Shown: positions 1-5,014 of the stretch, piece by piece
How positions within the stretch are numbered: position 1 is the first letter of the stretch
Layout of the letters: every line of letters starts with the position of its first letter
Source: Methanospirillum hungatei
Lineage (GTDB): Archaea; Halobacteriota; Methanomicrobia; Methanomicrobiales; Methanospirillaceae
Direction of reading: 5' to 3'
Assembly: GCA_003251955.1 (NCBI GenBank)
Contig: QKDV01000194.1
Span: forward strand, 1-7,214
Length of the DNA: 7,214 nt
Notes under the pieces: model-generated
The model's input: the letters and a program-made list of their open reading frames with translations, nothing else
What the model was told of the DNA's origin: nothing
The model's database searches: none
Program-made: the position numbers and the translations under genes

Positions 1-625
1 TGTCAAAAACTGCAATTGATGATACATGCATTACTGCAAAAACTCCGGCCTGTATTGGATCAGTGACTATCAGATCAGCATGATCTGGAACCGTTCCTGC
101 CATGTTAAGTGCAATGATCGGGATTCCTTCTCTTTTTACCCGATCAACTGCCCTTGAGATTTCCCCTCCCATAAGGGATCCTGCAAGAACAAGTATAGAG
201 GCCCGCTGTAGTCGGGCAACCGCGTCTACAGCCTGGGCCAGTGTCTTTTCTCCAACAAGAGGGATAGTATCTACAGATATCCTCTCTCCCCTGATATTAT
301 GACGGTCGGCCTCGTTAACGGCACCTAATGCGACCTGAGCAACTTGAGCACCTCCGCCAATAATAATGACACGTTTCCCGAATATATCACCAAAGGAATG
401 GTGAATAATTACTTCATTAACTGTTTGGAGTTCCTGGAGTCCGTTTATAAGATCTGTCTCATTGATATCATCCCCTTCGAACTCAACGTAAAGTTCTTCA
501 AATGATTTGTCACAACGGCCCTCGCAAGCATCCAGGTGAATCATACTGATGTTTGCTCCATGCTCTGCGAACACAGTTGCAATTTCCTTTAAAACACCTG
601 ATTTGTTCCTGGCAACGATGCACAT
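1..625 (-). CDS. ACT-domain protein with DUF5612-like C-terminal domain, C-terminus cut off
   Basis: Reading the minus strand gives 208 open codons that run off the left edge, so the C-terminus is missing. Residues 1 to about 75 form an ACT-type regulatory domain: a first strand MCIVARN, then KSGVLKEIATVF and HGANISMIHLD, the usual turn, helix and second strand that bind small ligands such as amino acids. From about residue 84 a second alpha/beta domain begins with a strand and glycine loop (RVIIIGGGAQVAQ), followed by alternating strands and helices (SILVLAGSLMGGE, IPIIALNMAG). I recall this ACT plus C-terminal arrangement from uncharacterised methanogen proteins annotated DUF5612 or as predicted amino-acid-metabolism regulators. 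Ligand and partner are unknown. The start is uncertain: the first in-frame ATG is used here, but a strong GGAGGT lies 33 bases upstream of it and 6 bases before an in-frame ACG at 652-650. The family call is recall, not a search. Confidence 0.8.
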   Translation of the reverse strand, partial: MCIVARNKSGVLKEIATVFAEHGANISMIHLDACEGRCDKSFEELYVEFEGDDINETDLINGLQELQTVNEVIIHHSFGDIFGKRVIIIGGGAQVAQVALGAVNEADRHNIRGERISVDTIPLVGEKTLAQAVDAVARLQRASILVLAGSLMGGEISRAVDRVKREGIPIIALNMAGTVPDHADLIVTDPIQAGVFAVMHVSSIAVFD

Positions 626-658
626 GGCCTTGAGACATTCATCAGATGCCGTTTTGAT

Positions 659-664
659 ACCTCC
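659..664 (-). promoter_or_regulatory. Strong ribosome binding site of the ACT protein gene
   Basis: On the minus strand the sequence AAAGGAGGT is a near-perfect Shine-Dalgarno. Six bases after GGAGGT comes ACG (652-650), in frame with the ACT protein, while the first ATG (625-623) is 33 bases away, too far for normal use. The site therefore suggests initiation at a non-AUG codon, which would add nine residues before the annotated methionine. Confidence 0.6.
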
Positions 665-769
665 TTTATATCCTGAATCATTATCTGAATGGTTATTCTG
701 TAACTGGTGTCCAGAGTAGATTTAGCGTCATTAATGATACAGTTTTCTTGACCTGATTTAGATTGAAAT

Positions 770-1450
770 TTATGGATCACGGCGATGCATGATCCCCTGA
801 AGAAGCATCTTTATGACCATACCTAATGCAAAAAGGCAGAGAAGGAGTACAAACCACATCAGCACTCCGACATTATCCTGTACAACCGGAACATTTCCCA
901 GGATATAGCCTCCAAGCACCAGACCGCCTGCCCAGAGAAGACCGCCTATAATGTTATAGATAAGGAACCAGCGATAGTGCATCTCTCCGATTCCAGCCAA
1001 AAAGGGAGCGAATGTTCTGATGTATGGAACAAACCTCGCAACAACAATGGTCGCTCCTCCCCATCTGGCATAGAACTCCTTTGTGAACTGGATCCATTCT
1101 CCTTTAACGAAACAGGAAAGTCTCCCGTTCATCATCCTCTCGCCAGCGTATCTTCCGATCCAGAAGTTTACCGTGTCACCAAGGATGGCAGCGGTTGCAA
1201 CTATTATAAGAAGTAACGGAAGATCAAGGACCCCGGTTCCTGCAAGAGCTCCTGCTATAAACAGGAGAGAATCGCCAGGAAGAAATGGTGTGACTACAAA
1301 GCCGGTTTCGCAGAAGATAATTATGAACAGGACCAGGTAGATGAGCGATCCAAGTTCTCCGGCCATTTGAGAAAGAGAATGATCGAGGTGAAGAAAAAGA
1401 TCGAGAGGATTAACGGACATGCTCATAGCAGATTGTCTGTAACACCTCAT
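770..1450 (-). CDS. DedA family (SNARE-associated/VTT domain) inner membrane protein
   Basis: This is a 226-residue polytopic membrane protein of the DedA family. Bacterial members (YqjA, YghB) support membrane homeostasis and some act as undecaprenyl-phosphate or lipid transporters; what an archaeal member moves is not established. Visible family signatures are E48 before the re-entrant segment, then TPFLPGDSLLF (residues 54-64, the PGDS motif), GDTVNFWIGRYAG (91-103) and RFVPYIRTFAPFLAG (139-153) with its conserved arginines. These are followed by a hydrophobic hairpin YNIIGGLLWAGGLVLGGYIL and a last membrane segment near 195-218. Length is normal for the family. The start at 1450 has no Shine-Dalgarno, but a TATA-like box about 26 bases upstream fits a leaderless message. 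ATG codons at 1426 and 1420 are alternatives that would remove 8 or 10 residues. The gene is divergent from usp and lies upstream of the ACT gene, 144 bases away on the same strand. Confidence 0.92.
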   Translation of the reverse strand: MRCYRQSAMSMSVNPLDLFLHLDHSLSQMAGELGSLIYLVLFIIIFCETGFVVTPFLPGDSLLFIAGALAGTGVLDLPLLLIIVATAAILGDTVNFWIGRYAGERMMNGRLSCFVKGEWIQFTKEFYARWGGATIVVARFVPYIRTFAPFLAGIGEMHYRWFLIYNIIGGLLWAGGLVLGGYILGNVPVVQDNVGVLMWFVLLLCLFALGMVIKMLLQGIMHRRDP

Positions 1451-1472
1451 GAGGCTTTTTACGAATTCGGTG

Positions 1473-1480
1473 ATATTTAT
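1473..1480 (-). promoter_or_regulatory. Candidate TATA box of the DedA gene
   Basis: The minus strand reads ATAAATAT here. Its centre is about 26 bases upstream of the ATG at 1450, the usual archaeal TATA-to-start-site distance, so transcription would begin at or next to the start codon. The missing Shine-Dalgarno before this ATG agrees with a leaderless transcript. No clear purine-rich BRE is seen, so this is a moderate call. Confidence 0.4.
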
Positions 1481-1514
1481 GACTAAATGATTCCAGGATT
1501 TCCTTGTTACGCAT

Positions 1515-1526
1515 TATTCATGAATA
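1515..1526. repeat. 12-bp perfect palindrome in the divergent DedA/usp region
   Basis: TATTCATGAATA reads the same on both strands. It lies roughly 65 bp outside the DedA start and 119 bp before the likely usp start. It could be a dimer-binding operator, but a single short palindrome in AT-rich spacer sequence can arise by chance. Confidence 0.3.
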
Positions 1527-1562
1527 GAGAATCATGTTCTTGAGTTGTTTCATCAATACTTC

Positions 1563-1576
1563 GATCATGTATGATC
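1563..1576. promoter_or_regulatory. Upstream copy of a GATCAT-N2-ATGATC palindrome
   Basis: Perfect 6-bp inverted arms with a two-base centre (GT). The same arms recur at 1637-1650 with centre TC, 74 bp downstream, about seven helical turns. The pair brackets the candidate usp promoter and is a candidate operator pair. Role is inference. Confidence 0.4.
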
Positions 1577-1611
1577 AGATGAATCTGTAATTCATGAGAC
1601 AATCAGACAGG

Positions 1612-1619
1612 CTAATATC
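1612..1619 (+). promoter_or_regulatory. Weak candidate TATA box of the usp gene
   Basis: CTAATATC is a partial match to the archaeal TATA consensus. Its centre is about 29 bases upstream of the ATG at 1645, which would make the usp message leaderless. The fit is only partial and no BRE stands out. Confidence 0.25.
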
Positions 1620-1636
1620 AGGAGAAGACATATCCA

Positions 1637-1650
1637 GATCATTCATGATC
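1637..1650. promoter_or_regulatory. Downstream copy of the GATCAT-N2-ATGATC palindrome, over the usp start codon
   Basis: GATCAT-TC-ATGATC overlaps the ATG (1645-1647) of usp. A protein bound here would cover the predicted transcription start, a common place for archaeal repressors to block RNA polymerase. In RNA, the same bases could form a five-pair hairpin with a four-base loop (GATCA, TTCA, TGATC) that includes part of the start codon. Its partner is at 1563-1576. Confidence 0.4.
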
Positions 1651-2091
1651 AAGAAAGTACTTACAGCAGTTGATGGATCACCGGAAGCAGACACAGCGCT
1701 TCTCAAAGTTATTGATTATCTCAAACCACAGGAGATTGAACTTCACGCGATTTATGTCATATCTCCATCAAAATATGCGACAATAGAGGGTGCTGCCGGA
1801 TATGAAGGGATCTCAACACTCCATGAGATCAGGGATCGGATCATCGCAGATGAAAAAGAGATGGTGACCGAGAGAGTGAAGAATATCGCCCATGATCATG
1901 GTATTGAAATAAAATTGATAGTTAGGCTAGGCGACCCTCGAAGTGAGATCCTCAAAGCATCTGATGAGATCGGGGCAGATCTTATTGCAGTTGGCTCGAC
2001 TGGAAAGGGACTGGGACAGCGGATTCTGCTTGGAAGTGTAAGTACCTATATTGTAACTCATGCCAAGGTCTCAACAATTGTAGTCCGGTAA
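1645..2091 (+). CDS. Universal stress protein (UspA family, ATP-binding type)
   Basis: The 148-residue product has the single-domain Usp fold and normal length. It starts with the classic first strand MIKKVLTAVDGSPEADTAL, in which D10 and S12 sit where family members contact the nucleotide. It ends with the full ATP-binding signature G-2x-G-9x-G-S: GSTG at 117-120, then G130-S131, followed by the last strand VSTIVV. It should therefore be an ATP-binding Usp, probably a cytoplasmic homodimer; which stress it serves cannot be read here. The ATG at 1645 is chosen because homologues begin at this strand. An upstream in-frame ATG at 1594 would add 17 residues with no family support and has no ribosome binding site. 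An AGGAG at 1620-1624 sits 20 bases before 1645, but 5 bases before an in-frame ATA. The gene is divergent from DedA, and its start codon lies inside a palindrome. Confidence 0.92.
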   Translation: MIKKVLTAVDGSPEADTALLKVIDYLKPQEIELHAIYVISPSKYATIEGAAGYEGISTLHEIRDRIIADEKEMVTERVKNIAHDHGIEIKLIVRLGDPRSEILKASDEIGADLIAVGSTGKGLGQRILLGSVSTYIVTHAKVSTIVVR

Positions 2092-2100
2092 CTGGCCAGT
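2091..2100. repeat. 10-bp palindrome at the usp stop codon
   Basis: ACTGGCCAGT is a perfect palindrome beginning at the last base of the usp TAA. No T-run follows directly, so it is not a convincing intrinsic terminator; the first T-rich stretch is at 2135-2145, which also serves as the candidate TATA region of the next gene. Confidence 0.25.
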
Positions 2101-2113
2101 AAGGTACGCTTTG

Positions 2114-2132
2114 GGCAACTATCTGGCAACTA
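2114..2132 (+). repeat. Direct repeat GGCAACTA with 11-bp period next to the DUF4349 promoter
   Basis: GGCAACTA occurs at 2114-2121 and again at 2125-2132, one helical turn apart, ending two bases before the candidate TATA box. Such a tandem site on one DNA face suits a dimeric activator or repressor. Whether it is functional is inference. Confidence 0.4.
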
Positions 2133-2133
2133 C

Positions 2134-2141
2134 CTTTTATT
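2134..2141 (+). promoter_or_regulatory. Candidate TATA box of the DUF4349 gene
   Basis: CTTTTATT has its centre about 25 bases before the ATG at 2163, so the message could be leaderless, which fits the lack of a Shine-Dalgarno. It is T-rich and might also help to terminate the usp transcript. Confidence 0.4.
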
Positions 2142-2162
2142 CTATTATGCAGAGTATTGGCT

Positions 2163-3038
2163 ATGCTGCCACAGACCTTTCTTTCTCTCTTGCTTTGTCT
2201 ACTGATTCTGGTCTCCGGATGCACGGCACTTGAAAAGGTATCTGAGCCATTATCTCCCGTATCATATGAGTCTGATTCATATGGGTCTGTAGATCAGGTC
2301 GCCGCACCAGCGCCCCTTGCCGAAAAACGTGTTGCCGGGGGAACTAATGCGTTAGCAACCACTTCAGCCTCTCTTGAACAGTCAGAGCAGAAGATCATAA
2401 ACACTGCCGATCTCTCATTACAGGTTTCTGATGTAAGAAAGACAGCTGAATCAATCAAAGATATTGCATCATCTGTAGATGGTGTTGTACAATCATCTTC
2501 TGTCTCCGCTGGTCGTGAAGACCGGTATAGCGGTGTAGTTACTGTTCGCATTCCTTCAGCTAAATTTGATGAGACTCTTAAGGCCATCCAGAATCTTGGA
2601 AAAATCCTTACTAGTAGTGTATCAGCCAAGGACGTTACTGAAGAGTATGTAGATCTTGATGCCCAGAAGACTGCTCTTACCAATCAACTTGCACAATACA
2701 ATCGCATCCTTAGCCAGGCTGTCAACGTCTCTGAGATTCTTGAAGTTCAACGGGAAATAGAACGGATACAGGTTGAACTTGACCGAATCACTGGGAAGAT
2801 GAAGTACCTGGATAACAGGGTTGCTTTCTCTACGATTACGGTACGGATATCTGAACCTGAGTCAGCGGTTCCTTCGACCGGATATTCAATATCCTCAGTT
2901 ATCAGTGAAGCCATATCAGGATTTACAGATACCATTGTCTGGCTTGTTGTTCTGATTATGACACTTCTTCCTGTTATCATCCTTGCTGCTGCCGGTTACT
3001 TCATCTATTCCAGATGGAAGGCCCGGAAATTAGGGTGA
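2163..3038 (+). CDS. DUF4349 domain protein, predicted lipoprotein with C-terminal membrane anchor
   Basis: The 291-residue product opens with a hydrophobic signal segment ending in the lipobox-like LVSGC (Cys20), so it may be processed as a lipoprotein outside the membrane. A low-complexity Ser/Ala/Pro linker follows to about residue 70. The DUF4349 core starts with a strand (IINTADLSLQV) and continues through GVVTVRIPSAKFDETLKAI. A predicted coiled coil follows at about 163-218, rich in Leu, Gln and Glu (DAQKTALTNQLAQ, EILEVQREIERIQ), then VAFSTITVRISEP. A transmembrane helix lies near 257-281, followed by a basic tail SRWKARKLG. Topology would put the domain outside and the tail inside. 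The molecular function of DUF4349 is unknown. The N-terminus has no positive residue before the hydrophobic stretch, which is unusual for a signal peptide. A TTG at 2157 could extend it by two residues; ATG is preferred because the TATA position fits a leaderless start there. A T-rich terminator follows the stop. Confidence 0.85.
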   Translation: MLPQTFLSLLLCLLILVSGCTALEKVSEPLSPVSYESDSYGSVDQVAAPAPLAEKRVAGGTNALATTSASLEQSEQKIINTADLSLQVSDVRKTAESIKDIASSVDGVVQSSSVSAGREDRYSGVVTVRIPSAKFDETLKAIQNLGKILTSSVSAKDVTEEYVDLDAQKTALTNQLAQYNRILSQAVNVSEILEVQREIERIQVELDRITGKMKYLDNRVAFSTITVRISEPESAVPSTGYSISSVISEAISGFTDTIVWLVVLIMTLLPVIILAAAGYFIYSRWKARKLG

Positions 3039-3040
3039 TC

Positions 3041-3053
3041 TTTTTTCTTTTTT
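3041..3053 (+). terminator. Oligo-T terminator after the DUF4349 gene
   Basis: TTTTTTCTTTTTT begins two bases after the TGA stop. Archaeal RNA polymerase terminates at such T-rich tracts on the non-template strand without needing a hairpin. This separates the gene from pyrC, 48 bases further on. Confidence 0.7.
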
Positions 3054-3101
3054 GCAGCAGCATGTCAGTGAATCTATGACCTGAAAAGTCAAACCTCATG
3101 T

Positions 3102-4379
3102 ATGGATCAGATACAGGAAGTGCTGGTGCTGCGGGATGTTCTGATTCCGGGAGGAAGGGTCTGTGATATTACCCTCTCGGAAGGAAAGGTCTCCCATGTC
3201 GGCGCATCCGGAAGAGCAGATACAATCTGTAGATGTAATGATCTATTCGTACTTCCTGCAGGCATCGATATGCACGTGCATATGCGGGATGGATCTCAAG
3301 CACATAAGGAAGACTGGGAATCAGGCACAAAAAGCGCTCTTGCTGGTGGTGTGACAGTTGTTGTCGACCAGCCGAATACGATTCCTCCTGTAACTACGCC
3401 GAATATTCTGCATGAGCGTGCACAGTTGGCACAAAAACAGGCATACTGTCACTATGCCATAAATGCAGGAGTTACCACCGATGCAGATCTAGAAGGAATG
3501 TCCCGTGCAGGAGCCATGGCATTTGGTGAAACTTTTGCTGGTCCCTCAAGTTATGGAGAGGCACTATCGCGTGATGATCTCGGGTCTGCCATTCACAAAA
3601 TCAGGAATCTTGACGGGCTTGTGACCCTGCATGCTGAAGTTGTACAGGAAGGAGAAGACAACACGCTTGGTTCACATGACAGGCTTCGATCCATTGCAGG
3701 TGAGCGGGAAGCAGTCAGGATGATCCAGGATCTTACGCTCCCAGGATCACGTATCCATTTCTGCCATATATCAAATGCTGAAACGATAGTAGATATCAAA
3801 AATCATGATAGCGGAACTGTTGAAGTTACTCCTCATCATCTCTTCCTCTCGTATGATTCCTGCAATCCTGATGATACACATGTTAAAGTAAATCCCCCAA
3901 TCCGGACTGAATCAGAACGTAAAAAAATCTGTGAATACTGGAACCAGATTGATGTCATTGCCTCTGATCATGCACCACATACAATTCAGGAGAAAGGGAC
4001 ATCTTTTCCAGAGTCTCCGTCAGGTATACCGGGAGTTGAGACTATGATACCACTTCTGATGGCAGAGGTGCTCAATGGAAGGATCTCTCTTTCAGATGTC
4101 ATTGAAAAAACATCAACAAATCCTGCCCGGATACTCGGCATTGAGCCTGCCGGATTTCATCCCGGTATGCGTGCAGATTTTGCATTATATCCAAAGGAGA
4201 GCAGAATGATCTGTGCAGATGACCTCAATTCCAAAGCCGGATGGACGCCGTATGAAGGAAAAACGGGCGTCTTTCCCAGACAGGTTATCATGTCAGGTCG
4301 GTTAGTTTATGATCAAGGTCTCTTCACCAAAGCAAATCCCATGTGGCTGAAGGGAAGAGGCTATATCCCGGAGAAGTGA
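3102..4379 (+). CDS. pyrC: Dihydroorotase
   Basis: Dihydroorotase catalyses the reversible, zinc-dependent cyclisation of N-carbamoyl-L-aspartate to L-dihydroorotate, the third step of pyrimidine synthesis, in the cytoplasm. The 425 residues match the usual length. The metal-binding motif is DMHVHMRDG with H58, H60 and substrate-binding R62, followed by KEDWESGTKSALAGGVT and DQPNT (70-92). Further metal or active-site residues are H177 in VTLHAE, H222 in FCHISNAE, VTPHHLFLS (242-250) and the catalytic-aspartate motif ASDHAPH (D289). NPPIRTESER (264-273) is also typical. The C-terminus closes the small beta domain (PGMRADFALY, VIMSGRLVYD), as in the amidohydrolase superfamily. The other superfamily enzymes, hydantoinase and allantoinase, are less likely given the DQPNT and VTPHHL context. 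No Shine-Dalgarno precedes the ATG, so initiation may be leaderless, although I see no convincing TATA. It is flanked by unrelated genes, not other pyr genes. Confidence 0.93.
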   Translation: MDQIQEVLVLRDVLIPGGRVCDITLSEGKVSHVGASGRADTICRCNDLFVLPAGIDMHVHMRDGSQAHKEDWESGTKSALAGGVTVVVDQPNTIPPVTTPNILHERAQLAQKQAYCHYAINAGVTTDADLEGMSRAGAMAFGETFAGPSSYGEALSRDDLGSAIHKIRNLDGLVTLHAEVVQEGEDNTLGSHDRLRSIAGEREAVRMIQDLTLPGSRIHFCHISNAETIVDIKNHDSGTVEVTPHHLFLSYDSCNPDDTHVKVNPPIRTESERKKICEYWNQIDVIASDHAPHTIQEKGTSFPESPSGIPGVETMIPLLMAEVLNGRISLSDVIEKTSTNPARILGIEPAGFHPGMRADFALYPKESRMICADDLNSKAGWTPYEGKTGVFPRQVIMSGRLVYDQGLFTKANPMWLKGRGYIPEK

Positions 4380-4426
4380 ATAGTGTGTTGTGCCTTCCTC
4401 ATTTCCATAGGTCCCCGGGAGATCTA

Positions 4427-4504
4427 ATGAAGACTCAAGAGATGATCCATGGGACAACCCGGAAATGGTACATATTATGGCACCGCCCGGCAGAGGGCGT
4501 TTAA
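4427..4504 (+). CDS. Possible 25-residue small protein between pyrC and the DUF167 gene
   Basis: A small open frame begins MKTQEMIHGTTRKWY and ends EGV before TAA. It is preceded by GGGAG (4417-4421), five bases before the ATG, a good Shine-Dalgarno spacing. The product is basic and aromatic (two Trp, one Tyr) and I recognise no family. Nothing beyond the ribosome binding site supports it. It overlaps a possible promoter of the next gene and could be chance. Confidence 0.2.
   Translation: MKTQEMIHGTTRKWYILWHRPAEGV
4461..4478 (+). promoter_or_regulatory. Candidate BRE and TATA box of the DUF167 gene
   Basis: GGAAATGG (purine-rich, BRE-like) is followed directly by TACATATTAT, a fair archaeal TATA. 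Transcription would start near 4500, giving a leader of about 65 bases before the ATG at 4567. This would place the promoter inside the possible small frame at 4427-4504. Confidence 0.35.
4484..4499 (+). repeat. GC-rich inverted repeat (CGCCC / GGGCG)
   Basis: A five-pair stem of only G-C pairs with a six-base loop (GGCAGA) is followed by TTTAA. It might be a weak terminator of pyrC readthrough or a structure near the predicted 5' end of the DUF167 message. The T-tract is too short for a confident terminator. Confidence 0.25.
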
Positions 4505-4566
4505 TGGGTGAAGGACGGCAAAAGCCACTGATGAACACCATTTGTTAATGCCGGGTGACAATTCTT

Positions 4567-4896
4567 ATGACAACTCCTGATGAGATCAGGTCAGCCCTTC
4601 TCGCTTCCGATGATGGAACTATTCTTACGATTGAAGTTTCGGCAGGTAGTCGTGTTGAGAAGTTTCCTACAGATTATAATCCCTGGCGTCAGGCTATTGG
4701 TATCCAGGTAAAAGCCCAGGCAGTTGAAGGAAAGGCCAATAAAGCCATCATAAATCTTATCGCTGATATCCTAACAGTTCCAAAGAATTCAGTTCAGATT
4801 CTCAGTGGTCATACATCTTCGATCAAGAGAATCAGGATAGATGGGATTGACGATATGACTCTCAGTCAGAAACTTGCAGAATTGATACCGCTCTAA
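4567..4896 (+). CDS. DUF167 (YggU) family protein
   Basis: This is a 109-residue protein of the DUF167/UPF0235 family, related to E. coli YggU, a small alpha/beta fold of unknown function found in bacteria, archaea and eukaryotes. The family signature is clear: strand TIEVSAGSRVEKF, strand AIGIQVKAQAVEG, the helix GKANKAIINLIADIL (55-69), then VPKNSVQILSGHTSSIKRIRI (71-91) with the conserved Ser-Ile-Lys at 85-87. The ATG is chosen over the in-frame GTG at 4555 because GGTGA (4554-4558) gives a Shine-Dalgarno eight bases before ATG and itself overlaps the GTG. The N-terminal 18 residues look like a short helical extension before the core domain. The gene sits alone between pyrC and dnaG, with a candidate promoter of its own at 4461-4478. 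No function can be derived from the context. Confidence 0.9.
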   Translation: MTTPDEIRSALLASDDGTILTIEVSAGSRVEKFPTDYNPWRQAIGIQVKAQAVEGKANKAIINLIADILTVPKNSVQILSGHTSSIKRIRIDGIDDMTLSQKLAELIPL

Positions 4897-4937
4897 TTGC
4901 TTCTTTTCTAGAAAAATTTCAGAACGACATCGCATAG

Positions 4938-4945
4938 TTTAAATA
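4938..4945 (+). promoter_or_regulatory. TATA box of dnaG
   Basis: TTTAAATA is a full match to the archaeal TATA consensus. Transcription is expected about 26-31 bases from the centre, at 4968-4973, next to an ATG at 4973 that opens a mini-ORF, and about 35 bases before the dnaG start. Confidence 0.6.
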
Positions 4946-4972
4946 CTTTGTGAGAGACTGTCTTGCCATATT

Positions 4973-5014
4973 ATGATTCTTATTTTCATTACTGGAGGTA
5001 GTGCGATTGTATGA
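4973..5014 (+). CDS. Possible 13-codon leader ORF overlapping the dnaG start
   Basis: An ATG at the predicted transcription start opens [13 protein letters not shown], ending in TGA at 5012-5014. The stop lies just past the dnaG TTG start (5007-5009) in another frame, and the mini-ORF spans the dnaG ribosome binding site. A ribosome starting leaderless at this ATG would finish over the dnaG start, so it could couple or restrain primase translation. It may also be a chance frame. Confidence 0.25.
   Translation: MILIFITGGSAIV
4994..4999 (+). promoter_or_regulatory. Ribosome binding site that sets the dnaG start at TTG
   Basis: GGAGGT is a strong Shine-Dalgarno. It is seven bases from TTG at 5007, a standard distance, but only one base from the in-frame GTG at 5001, which is too close. 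This and the family N-terminus select TTG. Confidence 0.7.

Noticed and set aside
589..780. 63-residue minus-strand frame upstream of the ACT gene
   Set aside because: It overlaps the ACT gene in another frame and crosses the DedA 3' end; it has no ribosome binding site and its sequence looks like read-through of spacer.
977..1340. Two plus-strand frames antisense to the DedA gene
   Set aside because: They lie wholly opposite a convincing membrane protein, have no recognised family and no start signals.
1594..1644. Upstream start at 1594 for usp
   Set aside because: Adds 17 residues not seen in the family, with no Shine-Dalgarno; the ATG at 1645 fits the first strand of the fold.
2294..2980. 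Minus-strand frames opposite the DUF4349 gene
   Set aside because: Compositional shadows of a real gene, with no ribosome binding sites or family features.
4302..4541. 79-residue minus-strand frame across the end of pyrC and the following spacer
   Set aside because: Half of it is antisense to pyrC, and the translation is low-information with no recognisable domain.
4518..4545. C/D box-like sequence (CTGATGAA) in the spacer before the DUF167 gene
   Set aside because: A C-box-like hexamer is present but no matching D box, guide spacing or terminal stem could be found.
5001..5006. GTG at 5001 as the dnaG start
   Set aside because: Only one base from GGAGGT and would add two residues before the usual MY... 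N-terminus; TTG at 5007 has standard spacing.
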